Positions 1 through 5,088 of a DNA stretch of 7,789 nucleotides are shown piece after piece; the first letter of the stretch is position 1; the number at the start of each line of letters is the position of its first letter. Below the pieces are notes generated by a model, which was not told the DNA's origin, made no database searches, and saw only the letters and a program-made list of their open reading frames with translations. Location: assembly GCA_045601445.1 (NCBI GenBank), contig JAZRZQ010000019.1, positions 1-7,789 of the forward strand, in the 5' to 3' direction. The translations under genes and the position numbers were made by a program. This DNA comes from RGIG5579 sp045601445 (GTDB taxonomy: Bacteria > Bacillota > Clostridia > Oscillospirales > SIG627).

Positions 1-41
1 GTATATTTTGGGTGTAATGCGGTCGCCAAACCTTTACTCCC

Positions 42-50
42 ATTATATCA
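42..50 (-). promoter_or_regulatory. extended -10 promoter pointing out of the left edge
   Basis: On the minus strand TGA precedes a perfect TATAAT (42-47), giving the extended -10 form TGNTATAAT. The -35 position 17 bp upstream (65-70, TATGTA) is poor, which an extended -10 can compensate for. The sequence downstream contains GGGAGT and no start codon before the window ends, so the regulated gene is not visible. Confidence 0.5.
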
Positions 51-88
51 CGAAGGTTTTTTATTACATATACTAAAGTATTTTATCG

Positions 89-114
89 CCCCCAGTAGAA
101 CTGGGGGTTGTTTT
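89..114 (+). terminator. hairpin with T-rich tail (rho-independent terminator or IS-end hairpin)
   Basis: CCCCCAGT (89-96) pairs perfectly with ACTGGGGG (100-107) across an AGA loop, and TTGTTTT follows on the plus strand. This fits a terminator for a rightward transcript entering from the left edge. Because the minus-strand side has no U-tract, it works in only one direction. It may instead be a structural hairpin of an IS200/IS605-type element end. Confidence 0.5.
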
Positions 115-141
115 CCACGCCTTAAGGCACCAAAGCAAAAA

Positions 142-163
142 AGCAGAGAAGAAATTCTCTGCT
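142..163. repeat. left copy of 22-bp palindromic direct repeat flanking the IS
   Basis: AGCAGAGAA and TTCTCTGCT form a perfect 9-bp stem around a GAAA loop. The same 22 bp, with the loop in the same orientation, recurs at 1746-1767 directly outside the other IS end. The shared loop orientation indicates a direct repeat, that is, a target-site duplication, and not part of the inverted repeats. A run of six A's on the left gives a minus-strand U-tract, so this copy can still act as a terminator for transcripts leaving the IS leftward. Confidence 0.8.
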
Positions 164-178
164 CAGACTGCAGACAAA
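164..178 (+). repeat. left terminal inverted repeat of the IS
   Basis: CAGACTGCAGACAAA matches the reverse complement of 1731-1745 (CAGACTGAAGACAAA) at 14 of 15 positions. It begins exactly where the 22-bp flanking hairpin ends. Confidence 0.8.
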
Positions 179-206
179 AGGAGTTTCACGAGAAGTGGAA
201 CTCCTT
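178..206 (-). terminator. terminator downstream of the transposase gene
   Basis: AAGGAGTTTCAC (178-189) pairs with GTGGAACTCCTT (195-206) around a GAGAA loop, a 12-bp stem with one G-T wobble. On the minus strand the stem ends in a short T-run (TTTTG). It lies 13 bp past the transposase stop codon, just inside the left inverted repeat, so it should end the transposase transcript within the element. Confidence 0.7.
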
Positions 207-219
207 GTTTTCATATGAA

Positions 220-1653
220 TTAGGCAAAAGAAAGTTTGAAATGGAAGAAAAGGTTAAAAACAGCGGAAAAAGCATGAGAACAGGTGTGACCATCGAGCCT
301 GAATGGAAGCATTTTAGCTAATTTTTTGAGATTTAAGCATGCGTAAGTAAGCCCGACCTTCATATCCATCCGAGCTTTACCAACAAGCTGTGTGTAACGG
401 AAGGCATGAAACTCTTTGGCAGTACCGAAGAGCCGTTCAATGGTTTCTTTTCTTCTGTCATACAGTTCTTTGTTTCCTTTCGTATGACGAAGATCTTCAC
501 AGATTTCTATGTAATTTTCCCAAATATGTCGTGTCACGATTTTCACCTTGTTTGCGCTTTCGGTGCATTGGTGCAAAAACGGACATTTCACACAATCAGA
601 CGGGCAACTTTTGTACTCTCTGTAACCTTCCCGATTGGTTGTGGAATACTTTAGAATTTTGTTGTTCGGGCAAATGTAGCAATCAAAATATTCATCGTAA
701 ATATACTCATATTTTCTGAAAAATCCCTCTTTGGTTTGCGGGCATTTGTAAGGGAAGATGGGGGCAATGTTGTCGTCAATCAATAATTTTGCAATAGCGG
801 GTGTTTTGTAAGCCGCATCGGCAATCAGCTTCTCAATTCCAAACGGTTTGATTTTTTCATATAATCCTTTAAATGTTCTGCTGTCGTGAAGATTCCCCTT
901 ATTTACCGTATATCCCAATATCCAGCCATTTTTGTCGCAGGCCGTTTCGATGGAATATGCAAATACCTGCTTGTGTTCTCCCTTATGGAACCAACCGCTT
1001 TCGGGATCGGTCGTGCTTTCTTTTACTTCTTTTTCTGCTCCTGAACCACCCTCGTTGTCATTGTCATCATCTTTGTCCTTGAGAGACTTCTTGCCGTGCT
1101 CGGTGCGGTCTTCGTTGATTTCTTTTTTTAATTGTTCTTCGTAAAACAAAGCTTCTTCTCGTACTGTCTGGGTTGTATATTTCTTTCCATTTGCACTGGC
1201 TTTGACGTGGGTTGCATCCACAAATACCTCTTTGGTATCAACGAATTTGTATTTGATGCATTCCTCCAACACTCGCGTGAAAATCTGCTCAAACAAATCA
1301 GTTCCCTTGAAACGCCTCGCGTAGTTCTTTCCAAATGTTGTAAAGTGCGGAACCTTTTCCGTCAGATCCAATCCCAAAAACCAACGGTACGCCAGGTTTA
1401 CCTCAATTTCCTTTATGGTTTGACGCATGCTGCGAATCCCATACAGATATTGTATCATCGGTATTTTGATTAGTGTAACAGGGTCGATGCTGGGTCTTCC
1501 TTTATCCGGACTATATTTCTCTTTCACCAAATCATATATGAAACTCCAATCAATAGCTGCTTCTATTTTTCGCAAAAGATGATCTTGCGGTACCAGATCA
1601 TCTATGCAAAACATTTGTATTTGAAAACTACTTTTCTTTCCGTTTGTTATCAT
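220..1653 (-). CDS. IS1182-family DDE transposase (477 aa)
   Basis: This enzyme catalyses cutting and joining of the IS ends. The N-terminal third (about residues 10-130) has the helical DUF772-type region with the typical GRPSIDP and FTTFGKNYARR-like stretches. The DDE catalytic domain follows, with likely Asp146 (VFVDATH), Asp279 (LIADAAY) and Glu406 (ETIERLFGTAKE). Between the second Asp and the Glu lies a cysteine cluster (C325, C328, C350, C354, C357, C363) of the zinc-binding sort common in this family. An acidic low-complexity insert sits at about 191-210. A TTG start 18 codons further upstream (1705-1707) is possible in frame, but that extension overlaps the -35/-10 promoter. The ATG at 1651-1653, preceded by GGGAG at 5-nt spacing, is preferred. 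The frame is intact from start to stop. Confidence 0.96.
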   Translation of the reverse strand: MITNGKKSSFQIQMFCIDDLVPQDHLLRKIEAAIDWSFIYDLVKEKYSPDKGRPSIDPVTLIKIPMIQYLYGIRSMRQTIKEIEVNLAYRWFLGLDLTEKVPHFTTFGKNYARRFKGTDLFEQIFTRVLEECIKYKFVDTKEVFVDATHVKASANGKKYTTQTVREEALFYEEQLKKEINEDRTEHGKKSLKDKDDDNDNEGGSGAEKEVKESTTDPESGWFHKGEHKQVFAYSIETACDKNGWILGYTVNKGNLHDSRTFKGLYEKIKPFGIEKLIADAAYKTPAIAKLLIDDNIAPIFPYKCPQTKEGFFRKYEYIYDEYFDCYICPNNKILKYSTTNREGYREYKSCPSDCVKCPFLHQCTESANKVKIVTRHIWENYIEICEDLRHTKGNKELYDRRKETIERLFGTAKEFHAFRYTQLVGKARMDMKVGLTYACLNLKKLAKMLPFRLDGHTCSHAFSAVFNLFFHFKLSFA

Positions 1654-1658
1654 TCTTT

Positions 1659-1663
1659 CTCCC
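1659..1663 (-). promoter_or_regulatory. ribosome binding site deciding the transposase start
   Basis: GGGAG on the minus strand lies 5 nt upstream of the ATG at 1651-1653 and downstream of the predicted transcription start. This supports the 477-aa form over the longer TTG-initiated reading frame. Confidence 0.7.
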
Positions 1664-1678
1664 TCACTTCCTGCCTCT

Positions 1679-1707
1679 ATTATACCATATTTTCCTCCTT
1701 TTTGCAA
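1679..1707 (-). promoter_or_regulatory. transposase promoter (extended -10)
   Basis: The minus strand has TTGCAA at the -35 position (1702-1707, 4 of 6 consensus matches), a 17-bp spacer, and TATAAT (1679-1684) preceded by TGG, giving TGNTATAAT. Transcription would begin near 1672, leaving a short leader before the GGGAG site. The spacer contains AGGAGG followed by ATG-GTA-TAA. That lies upstream of the start of this transcript, so it is unlikely to be translated from it. Confidence 0.75.
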
Positions 1708-1734
1708 AAAAACAAAGCCCCTTTCGGGACTTTG
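1706..1734 (-). terminator. inward-facing terminator just inside the right IS end
   Basis: On the minus strand CAAAGTCCC pairs with GGGGCTTTG around a GAAA loop (1713-1734, 9 bp with one G-T wobble), followed by seven T's (1706-1712). It lies upstream of the transposase promoter and faces into the element. It should therefore stop read-through from the host genes to the right before it reaches the transposase gene. Confidence 0.75.
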
Positions 1735-1745
1735 TCTTCAGTCTG
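1731..1745 (-). repeat. right terminal inverted repeat of the IS
   Basis: This is the partner of 164-178, matching it in inverted orientation at 14 of 15 positions. It overlaps the outer arm of the inward-facing terminator hairpin by four bases and directly abuts the right 22-bp palindromic repeat. Confidence 0.8.
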
Positions 1746-1767
1746 AGCAGAGAAGAAATTCTCTGCT
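1746..1767. repeat. right copy of 22-bp palindromic direct repeat flanking the IS
   Basis: Identical to 142-163 and in the same orientation (GAAA loop on the plus strand). Here a plus-strand T-run follows the stem, so this copy keeps a U-tract pointing away from the IS to the right. Joining the left flank to this copy rebuilds a bidirectional terminator-like hairpin, A-run/stem/T-run, as the probable site before insertion. Confidence 0.8.
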
Positions 1768-1771
1768 TTTT

Positions 1772-1825
1772 CTTTGCCGCCAAGCGGATCTTTGCCGTCA
1801 AGCGGATCTTTGCCGTCAAGCGGAT
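1772..1825. repeat. 18-bp tandem repeat, three copies
   Basis: Three head-to-tail copies of CTTTGCCGYCAAGCGGAT occupy 1772-1789, 1790-1807 and 1808-1825. The second and third are identical, and the first differs by one base (C for T at its ninth position). The array fills the space between the right IS flank and the terminator of the next gene and lies in no credible gene. The unit length is a multiple of three, but no start signal or gene context supports translation. Confidence 0.9.
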
Positions 1826-1826
1826 C

Positions 1827-1863
1827 AAAAAATCGGACAACCCTATGCGCGTCCGATTTTTTT
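1827..1863 (-). terminator. terminator of the 500-aa lipoprotein gene, symmetric
   Basis: AAAAAATCGGAC (1827-1838) pairs with GTCCGATTTTTT (1851-1862) across a 12-nt loop. The stem core is flanked by an A-run on one side and a T-run on the other, so it can terminate in both directions. It lies 10 bp beyond the stop codon of the gene at 1874-3376, its obvious client. Confidence 0.85.
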
Positions 1864-1873
1864 GCTTTCTTGT

Positions 1874-3376
1874 TTAGGCTGCCGAGGTTTTCAGCATTTC
1901 GAGCAGCTTTGCCACACACTGCTCGGCCGTGCCGATCTCGTAGCGGCAGCAATGGGTCTCATAGCCACCGTTCTGATAGCAAGCGCGGGAAGGGATGTAG
2001 CCGTTCGAGCCGTTGGTACAGCCGCACATAAAGGTCATTTTATAAGGAGAGGCGCTTTTCACTTCCATGCCGCTCACGTCAAACATCTCGTAAGACGCAC
2101 CGGCAATGGCAAAGTCACCGAAGATGATGACCTGAAGCGGAAGCTTTTCGGTCTCAGCCTTAATGTTTGAGCGCGTTACGATGCTCGAGGCCTCGTATTT
2201 GCTCTGGAACTTATATTTTTCCTGAATGGCCGGTTTGTTAGCCGCACTCGCAGAGGTATACTCTTTTGCCTGTGCAATGCGGGCCGGGTCATCCTTGCGC
2301 ACCTTGGCGTCAACGTCGGTCAAGGACACCTTGATCTCGCCCATTTCCATCTTCTGCTCGGCGGCGATCGCATCCTTCACCTTGCCGACCAAGGCTTTGC
2401 CGACCTTTTCCCAGATCGAACCGGAAAAGGAGTTCACTTCCGCCGCACGCAGTGCGGAAAACGAGGTGGAAAGATTCAAGTTGCCGCAAGCGCCGTTATA
2501 GTAAGCAAAATGCGCGCCAAGCTCTTTTTCCACGCCCTGACGCAGATAATGCACGAAATCAGAGGTGACCGCCGCGGGGAAATCGGAAGCGGCGTGCGCA
2601 ACGTGCGCCTGCCAGTTGACCATCACGATGTCCTTCTTGCCGCCCGAGCGCTTGAAATGAAGCGCCTGCAGATCGGGATCGGCATCCGTCTCGTGGCGGA
2701 CTCTCTTCGATCCGGTCGGATAGGCCATGTGAATGCCGTCGAAGCTGCCGTCCGCGCAAATGTAGCGGCGGGCAAAGGCAAAGCCCGTCGTATCGGCGTG
2801 ACCGCCGTACATTTCCGCAGGAGCAAGATCGGCGTAAGCCGCTCTGGCCGCCTGACGGATGCGGGTCTGGTAAACGTTCATATACCACTTGGTCACGATC
2901 GGGTCGTCTCCGACGTAGTTCAATTCGGGCGCGGTGTGGGTGTGAGTGGCAGTCATCATAATATGATCGGCGGGAACGCCGGTCTCTTCTTCAATGATTT
3001 TGACGGTCGTGCTGCGAATACCGTCGCTGACGCGCTTAAGATCCAAATGGATCATCATCGCAACCTCGTCTCCGTCGGAGATGGCAACGATCGAAGCGTA
3101 AAGAGGATGCTCCACGCGCTTGGCCTTGTCAGAGCTGTTCATCGCAACGGGGAACAGCGTGGGCGAAATGTCAACGCGCGCGTAACCGGCGCAGTTGCCC
3201 TGCGGGATGGTAAGCGGCGCATTCGCATCAGGCGAGGTTTGGGTCTGTTCGGGCGTTTGCCCTCCTTCGGTTGCGGTTTGGGTTTGGGTCTGCGTCGTGG
3301 CGATCAGACTCGGGCCACAACTGACAAGACCGGTCAACATCAGAAGTGCCAGAAGCAGAGAAAGCGTTTTCTTCAT
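1874..3376 (-). CDS. ceramidase-like zinc lipoprotein, paralogue 3 (500 aa)
   Basis: This is a predicted surface lipoprotein with a neutral/alkaline ceramidase N-terminal-type domain. The signal peptide has an MKK start and a hydrophobic core, with lipobox LVSC and Cys20 as the lipidation site. A Thr/Gln-rich linker runs to about residue 58 and the domain fills the rest. Motifs seen: VDISPT (68-73), THTH (144-147), NWQAH (254-258), GACGNLN (295-301), YEMFD (429-433) and NGSNGY (455-460). By family comparison His145, His258, Glu430 and Tyr460 would bind zinc. The residue expected to be the nucleophilic Ser is Asn301. There is no C-terminal Ig-like domain, so it is shorter than secreted ceramidases. 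The start ATG has an AAAGGA site about 9 nt upstream. Unlike its paralogues it has its own promoter and terminator. Its substrate is unknown; an amide- or lipid-type substrate is only a guess. Confidence 0.94.
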   Translation of the reverse strand: MKKTLSLLLALLMLTGLVSCGPSLIATTQTQTQTATEGGQTPEQTQTSPDANAPLTIPQGNCAGYARVDISPTLFPVAMNSSDKAKRVEHPLYASIVAISDGDEVAMMIHLDLKRVSDGIRSTTVKIIEEETGVPADHIMMTATHTHTAPELNYVGDDPIVTKWYMNVYQTRIRQAARAAYADLAPAEMYGGHADTTGFAFARRYICADGSFDGIHMAYPTGSKRVRHETDADPDLQALHFKRSGGKKDIVMVNWQAHVAHAASDFPAAVTSDFVHYLRQGVEKELGAHFAYYNGACGNLNLSTSFSALRAAEVNSFSGSIWEKVGKALVGKVKDAIAAEQKMEMGEIKVSLTDVDAKVRKDDPARIAQAKEYTSASAANKPAIQEKYKFQSKYEASSIVTRSNIKAETEKLPLQVIIFGDFAIAGASYEMFDVSGMEVKSASPYKMTFMCGCTNGSNGYIPSRACYQNGGYETHCCRYEIGTAEQCVAKLLEMLKTSAA

Positions 3377-3394
3377 AAACTTTGATCCTTTCCG

Positions 3395-3408
3395 CCGATT
3401 GGTATCGG
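3395..3408. promoter_or_regulatory. small inverted repeat in the leader of the 500-aa gene
   Basis: CCGAT and ATCGG flank a 4-nt loop, placed between the predicted transcription start and the ribosome binding site. It could be a weak leader hairpin or an operator half-site pair. It is short enough to be chance. Confidence 0.25.
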
Positions 3409-3444
3409 TCGTATTTTTTTGGCATAATCTCCAAAGTCAAAACC

Positions 3445-3473
3445 ATTATAAGCGAATCTCTTGTCTTTGTCAA
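3445..3473 (-). promoter_or_regulatory. strong consensus promoter for the 500-aa lipoprotein gene
   Basis: On the minus strand a perfect TTGACA (3468-3473) is separated by exactly 17 bp from a perfect TATAAT (3445-3450). Transcription would start near 3438, leaving a leader of about 62 nt before the ATG. The promoter begins about 22 bp past the T-run of the preceding gene's terminator, so this gene is an independent unit. A full match at both boxes with ideal spacing suggests high basal expression, or a promoter held down by a repressor. Confidence 0.88.
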
Positions 3474-3495
3474 CGAAAAACACCGCCTGTGATTC

Positions 3496-3542
3496 AAAAA
3501 AATCCCGTTGCCGAGGCACGGAAGCCATACCTCGGCAACGGG
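3496..3542 (-). terminator. strong terminator closing the three-gene operon
   Basis: CCCGTTGCCGAGG (3504-3516) pairs perfectly with CCTCGGCAACGGG (3530-3542) over a 13-nt loop. On the minus strand it is followed by a T-run at 3496-3502. It lies 14 bp after the stop codon of the 501-aa lipoprotein gene. The plus-strand side has A's, not T's, so it acts in one direction only. Confidence 0.9.
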
Positions 3543-3556
3543 GAAAAATCAATCGC

Positions 3557-5062
3557 TTACGCTGCGGTTTTCAGCATATCCACAAGCTTTGCCACACAAG
3601 TTTCGGCCGTGCCGATCTCGTAGCGACAGCAATGCGTCTCGTAGCCGCCGTTTTCAAAGCTCTCACGGGAAGGGATGTAGCCGTTCGAGCCGTTGGTACA
3701 GCCGCACATAAAGGTCATTTTATAGGGCGAAGCGGACTTCACCTGCATTCCGCTCACGTCGAACATCTCGTAGGAAGCGCCCGCAATGGCGAAATCCCCG
3801 AAGGCGATGACCTGAAGCGGCAGCTCCTCCGTCGGCGTTTTGGCGTTGGCACGGGAGACGATGCTCGAGGCCTCGTATTTGCTCTGGAACTTGTATTTTT
3901 CCAGAATGGCGGGCTTGGCGGCCGCACCGGCAGAGCTGTACTCACGCGCCTGTGCGATGCGAGTGGGATCGTCCTTGCGGACGGTCGCGGTCACAGCGGA
4001 GAAGGAAACCTTGATCTCGCCCATTTCCATCTTCTCCTCGGCGGCAATGGCCTGCTTGACCTTATCGACCAGCGCGACACCCACGTCCTCCCAGCCGTAG
4101 CCGTTGTATTTGACCAGCTCGCGGAACTTGGTCGAAAGATTCAGATTCCCGCAAGCGCCGTTGTAGTAGGCAAAATGCGCGCCGATCTTGTTTTCCACGC
4201 CCTGACGCAGATAATGCACGAAGTCGCTCGTGACGGCCGTCTCGTAGGTCGAGGCGGCGTGGGCAACGTGCGCCTGCCAGTTGACCATCACGATGTCCTT
4301 CTTTCCGCCCGAGCGCTTGAAATGGATCACCTGCAGATCGGGATCGGCATCGGTCTCGTGGCGAACGGCGGGAGAGCCGGTCAGATACGTCATGTGGCCG
4401 CCCATAAAGCTGCCGTCGGCGCAAATGTAGCGGCGGGCAAAGTTGTAGCCGGTCGTGTCGGCGTGACCGCCGTACATTTCAGCCGAGGCTAAATCGGCGT
4501 AAGCCGCTCTGGCCGCCTGACGGATGCGCGGCTTGTAGACGTTTAAAAACCACTTGGTGACCAGCGCGTCGTCCCCGCCGACGTAGTTGACCTCGGGGGC
4601 GTTGTGCGTGTGGGTGGCGGTAATCATAATATGGTCGGCGGAAACGCCCGTCTCTTCCTCAATGATCTGCACCGTGGTATTGCGAACGATCTCGTTGACG
4701 CGCTTTAAGTCCAGATGGATCATCATCGCAACCTCATCTCCGTCGGAGATGGCCACGACCGCGGCGTAAAGAGGATGCTCCACGCGCTTGGCCTTATCAC
4801 TGCCGTTCATCGAAACGGGGAACAGCGTGGGGGAAATATCCACCTTACCGTAGCCTGCGGAAAAGCCCTGCGGGATCGTCAGCGGCGCGTCGGAATCGGT
4901 CTTTTCCTCGCTTGTCTTTTCCTCGCTTGTCTTTTCGGTTGCCGTCGCGGGATTTTCCTGCGTCTCACCCTCGCCCTCGGCGGTGGAGACCAGCGTCGGC
5001 CCACAGCTGACAAGACCGGTCAACATCAAAACGGCGAGAAGCAAAGCAAATACTCTTTTCAT
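3557..5062 (-). CDS. ceramidase-like zinc lipoprotein, paralogue 2 (501 aa)
   Basis: This is the closest relative of the 500-aa protein. Across the roughly 95 residues ending just after THTH, about four in five positions are identical by eye. The signal peptide carries the same LVSC lipobox (Cys20). The linker differs: it is acidic and contains a KTSEE repeat (about residues 44-55). The domain shows VDISPT, THTH (150-153), NWQAH (261-265), GACGNLN (302-308), YEMFD (431-435) and NGY (460-462). Likely zinc ligands are His151, His265, Glu432 and Tyr462, with Asn308 where ceramidases have the catalytic Ser. The start ATG has a perfect AAGGAG at 7-nt spacing. It begins 26 bp after the stop of the 535-aa gene, too close for a separate promoter, so it is the last gene of the operon. 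Reaction and substrate are not known. Confidence 0.94.
   Translation of the reverse strand: MKRVFALLLAVLMLTGLVSCGPTLVSTAEGEGETQENPATATEKTSEEKTSEEKTDSDAPLTIPQGFSAGYGKVDISPTLFPVSMNGSDKAKRVEHPLYAAVVAISDGDEVAMMIHLDLKRVNEIVRNTTVQIIEEETGVSADHIMITATHTHNAPEVNYVGGDDALVTKWFLNVYKPRIRQAARAAYADLASAEMYGGHADTTGYNFARRYICADGSFMGGHMTYLTGSPAVRHETDADPDLQVIHFKRSGGKKDIVMVNWQAHVAHAASTYETAVTSDFVHYLRQGVENKIGAHFAYYNGACGNLNLSTKFRELVKYNGYGWEDVGVALVDKVKQAIAAEEKMEMGEIKVSFSAVTATVRKDDPTRIAQAREYSSAGAAAKPAILEKYKFQSKYEASSIVSRANAKTPTEELPLQVIAFGDFAIAGASYEMFDVSGMQVKSASPYKMTFMCGCTNGSNGYIPSRESFENGGYETHCCRYEIGTAETCVAKLVDMLKTAA
4899..4936. repeat. 15-bp in-frame repeat in the lipoprotein linker
   Basis: Two full copies of GTCTTTTCCTCGCTT (4899-4913 and 4914-4928) plus a partial third encode the KTSEE repeat in the linker between the lipidated Cys and the enzyme domain. 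Such repeats change linker length by whole codons without breaking the frame. Confidence 0.85.
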
Positions 5063-5069
5063 TGTTTTT

Positions 5070-5075
5070 CTCCTT
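5070..5075 (-). promoter_or_regulatory. ribosome binding site of the 501-aa gene
   Basis: AAGGAG on the minus strand sits 7 nt before the ATG, within the 26-bp gap to the upstream gene. It fixes the start and indicates efficient independent initiation within the operon. Confidence 0.85.
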
Positions 5076-5088
5076 AAAAATCAGATGT

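Larger units (their letters stand above)
1..128 (-). other. possible IS200/IS605-like element end (gene outside window)
   Basis: This short gene-free stretch holds, read on the minus strand from 128 down to 1, a palindrome GCCTTAAGGC (119-128), a G/C-rich hairpin (89-107), a small ATACT-AA-AGTAT hairpin (70-81) and an extended -10 promoter (42-50) that points off the left edge. A subterminal palindrome plus hairpin ahead of a promoter is the layout I associate with the upstream end of IS200/IS605 transposase genes in Firmicutes. No part of a transposase is visible, so the assignment is inference from layout and remembered resemblance. It could equally be an ordinary intergenic region with a terminator and a divergent promoter. 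Confidence 0.33.
164..1745 (-). mobile_element. complete IS1182-type insertion sequence
   Basis: The element spans about 1582 bp between two 15-bp terminal inverted repeats and is bordered by identical 22-bp hairpin sequences. It carries one transposase gene with its own promoter, plus a terminator-like hairpin just inside each end. The gene is intact, so the copy looks recently inserted and potentially active. Its base composition is visibly more AT-rich than the lipoprotein genes to the right, consistent with horizontal arrival. Family assignment comes from the transposase sequence (DUF772-type N-terminal region and DDE C-terminal domain of the IS1182 kind). The ends are defined from the repeats and are less certain than the gene. 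Confidence 0.88.

Noticed and set aside
142..178. Hairpin plus inverted repeat read as one 37-bp IS end
   Set aside because: Both 22-bp copies have the loop in the same orientation, so the inverted match breaks at all four loop bases. A duplicated target fits better, though it is not fully excluded.
1686..1700. AGGAGG followed by ATG-GTA-TAA on the minus strand, a possible two-codon leader
   Set aside because: It lies upstream of the predicted transposase transcript start, inside the promoter spacer, so it would not be in that message.
1772..1825. Three-unit repeat as a CRISPR remnant
   Set aside because: The 18-bp units are head-to-tail with no spacers, and there are no cas genes nearby.
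1680..1952. Minus-strand frame encoding a DPLDGK repeat across the 18-bp array
   Set aside because: It runs through the terminator, the duplicated hairpin and the IS end, overlaps the end of a real gene, and has no ribosome binding site.
2510..3385. Long plus-strand open frame (291 codons) opposite the 500-aa lipoprotein gene
   Set aside because: It is an antisense shadow of a GC-rich coding gene: no ribosome binding site, no family resemblance, Arg/Gly/Val/His-rich composition, and the minus-strand frame has clear motifs.
3461..4492. Plus-strand open frame of 343 codons opposite the 501-aa gene
   Set aside because: Same shadow effect. It resembles the antisense frame of the paralogous gene only because the sense genes are homologous.
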